A stretch of 5,885 nt of DNA from UBA6136 sp041158345. GTDB taxonomy: Bacteria > Pseudomonadota > Gammaproteobacteria > Methylococcales > Methylococcaceae. Within the stretch, counting starts at the first letter, position 1, and each line of letters opens with the position of its first letter. Where the stretch lies: contig JBEBBO010000024.1 of assembly GCA_041158345.1 (NCBI GenBank), positions 1 through 5,885 of the forward strand, in the 5' to 3' direction. Below are positions 5,683 through 5,885 of the stretch, one piece after another. Below the pieces are notes generated by a model. It ran no database searches and was not told where the DNA came from. It saw only the letters and a program-made list of their open reading frames with translations. Position numbers and translations under genes: made by a program.

Positions 5683-5885
5683 ATGTTGCACCTCAATCGC
5701 TTGTTCGCCCCACTCAGTTTCATCCTTGCCATTGCCTCTGCAGGCCCCGGCATCGCTGCCGATGCAACGCGGGACGCCATGAGCATCGTGGGTTCATCGA
5801 CGGTTTATCCCTTTTCGGCCACGGTCGCCGAACAGTTGGGTAAAAAGGGGGCATTCAAGACACCCAAGGTCGAAGCCACCGGAAC
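5683..5885 (+). CDS. pstS: PstS-type phosphate ABC transporter substrate-binding protein, N-terminal fragment
   Basis: An open frame from ATG 5683 runs off the right edge, giving 67 complete codons. The first 25 or so residues are a Sec signal peptide: short polar start with Arg6, hydrophobic core LFAPLSFILAIASA, and probable cleavage after PGIAA. The mature protein opens with MSIVGSSTVYPFSATVAEQL (residues 33-52), followed by FKTPKVEATGT. The SSTVYPF segment is characteristic of the PstS-like periplasmic binding proteins (PBP_like_2 type), where the early Ser/Thr backbone contacts phosphate. Its role would be high-affinity phosphate capture for a PstSCAB importer, though genes beyond the edge are needed to confirm this; related proteins bind other oxyanions. 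The start has only a weak GGA about 7 nt upstream. A separate transcript from the SDR gene is likely but not shown. Confidence 0.85.
   Translation, partial: MLHLNRLFAPLSFILAIASAGPGIAADATRDAMSIVGSSTVYPFSATVAEQLGKKGAFKTPKVEATG

Overview
The window reads as a piece of a Gram-negative, probably gammaproteobacterial, chromosome. The base composition is moderately GC-rich by eye. The placement rests on a periplasmic adaptor paired with an RND pump, a DUF3240 gene that is mainly known beside proteobacterial heavy-metal pumps, a YeeZ-like epimerase, and a periplasmic PstS-type binding protein. The exact taxon is an inference and cannot be fixed from this sequence. Coding density is high and no RNA gene, insertion sequence, CRISPR array or prophage is visible.

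Layout, left to right. (1) Bases 1-107 hold the last 34 codons of a plus-strand gene, most likely a TIGR01777 (SDR39U1/YfcH-like) epimerase. (2) Bases 104-4575 are a tight minus-strand operon, transcribed right to left: a periplasmic adaptor (CusB/CzcB type, 368 aa), an inner-membrane heavy-metal RND permease (CusA/CzcA type, 1022 aa) and a 100-aa DUF3240 protein. The junctions are a 7-nt gap and then a 14-nt overlap, so the three are almost certainly co-transcribed and translationally linked. The operon's last stop codon overlaps the stop of the convergent epimerase fragment. (3) Bases 4576-4713 form a 138-bp divergent control region with -10-like hexamers on both strands that overlap each other. 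(4) Bases 4714-5607 encode an atypical extended SDR of the YeeZ-like kind on the plus strand. (5) From 5683 to the window edge lies the 5' end of a secreted phosphate-type (PstS) substrate-binding protein.

How the genes work together: the adaptor and permease form two thirds of a tripartite efflux pump that would move metal cations from the periplasm or cytoplasm across the outer membrane. The outer-membrane channel is not encoded next to them; the place where it often sits is taken by the divergent SDR gene. The DUF3240 protein is a conserved accessory of such operons with no established role. Substrate is unresolved: by eye the permease combines a CzcA-like periplasmic porter domain, lacking the three CusA copper methionines, with a CusA-like fourth membrane helix that lacks the first aspartate of the CzcA triad and carries a proline after the retained aspartate. 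The SDR and PstS genes look like ordinary neighbours without a visible functional link to the pump.

I found no convincing undescribed system. The most useful leads are the mixed substrate signature of the permease, the missing outer-membrane component, the DUF3240 accessory, and the compact repeat-bearing divergent promoter region.
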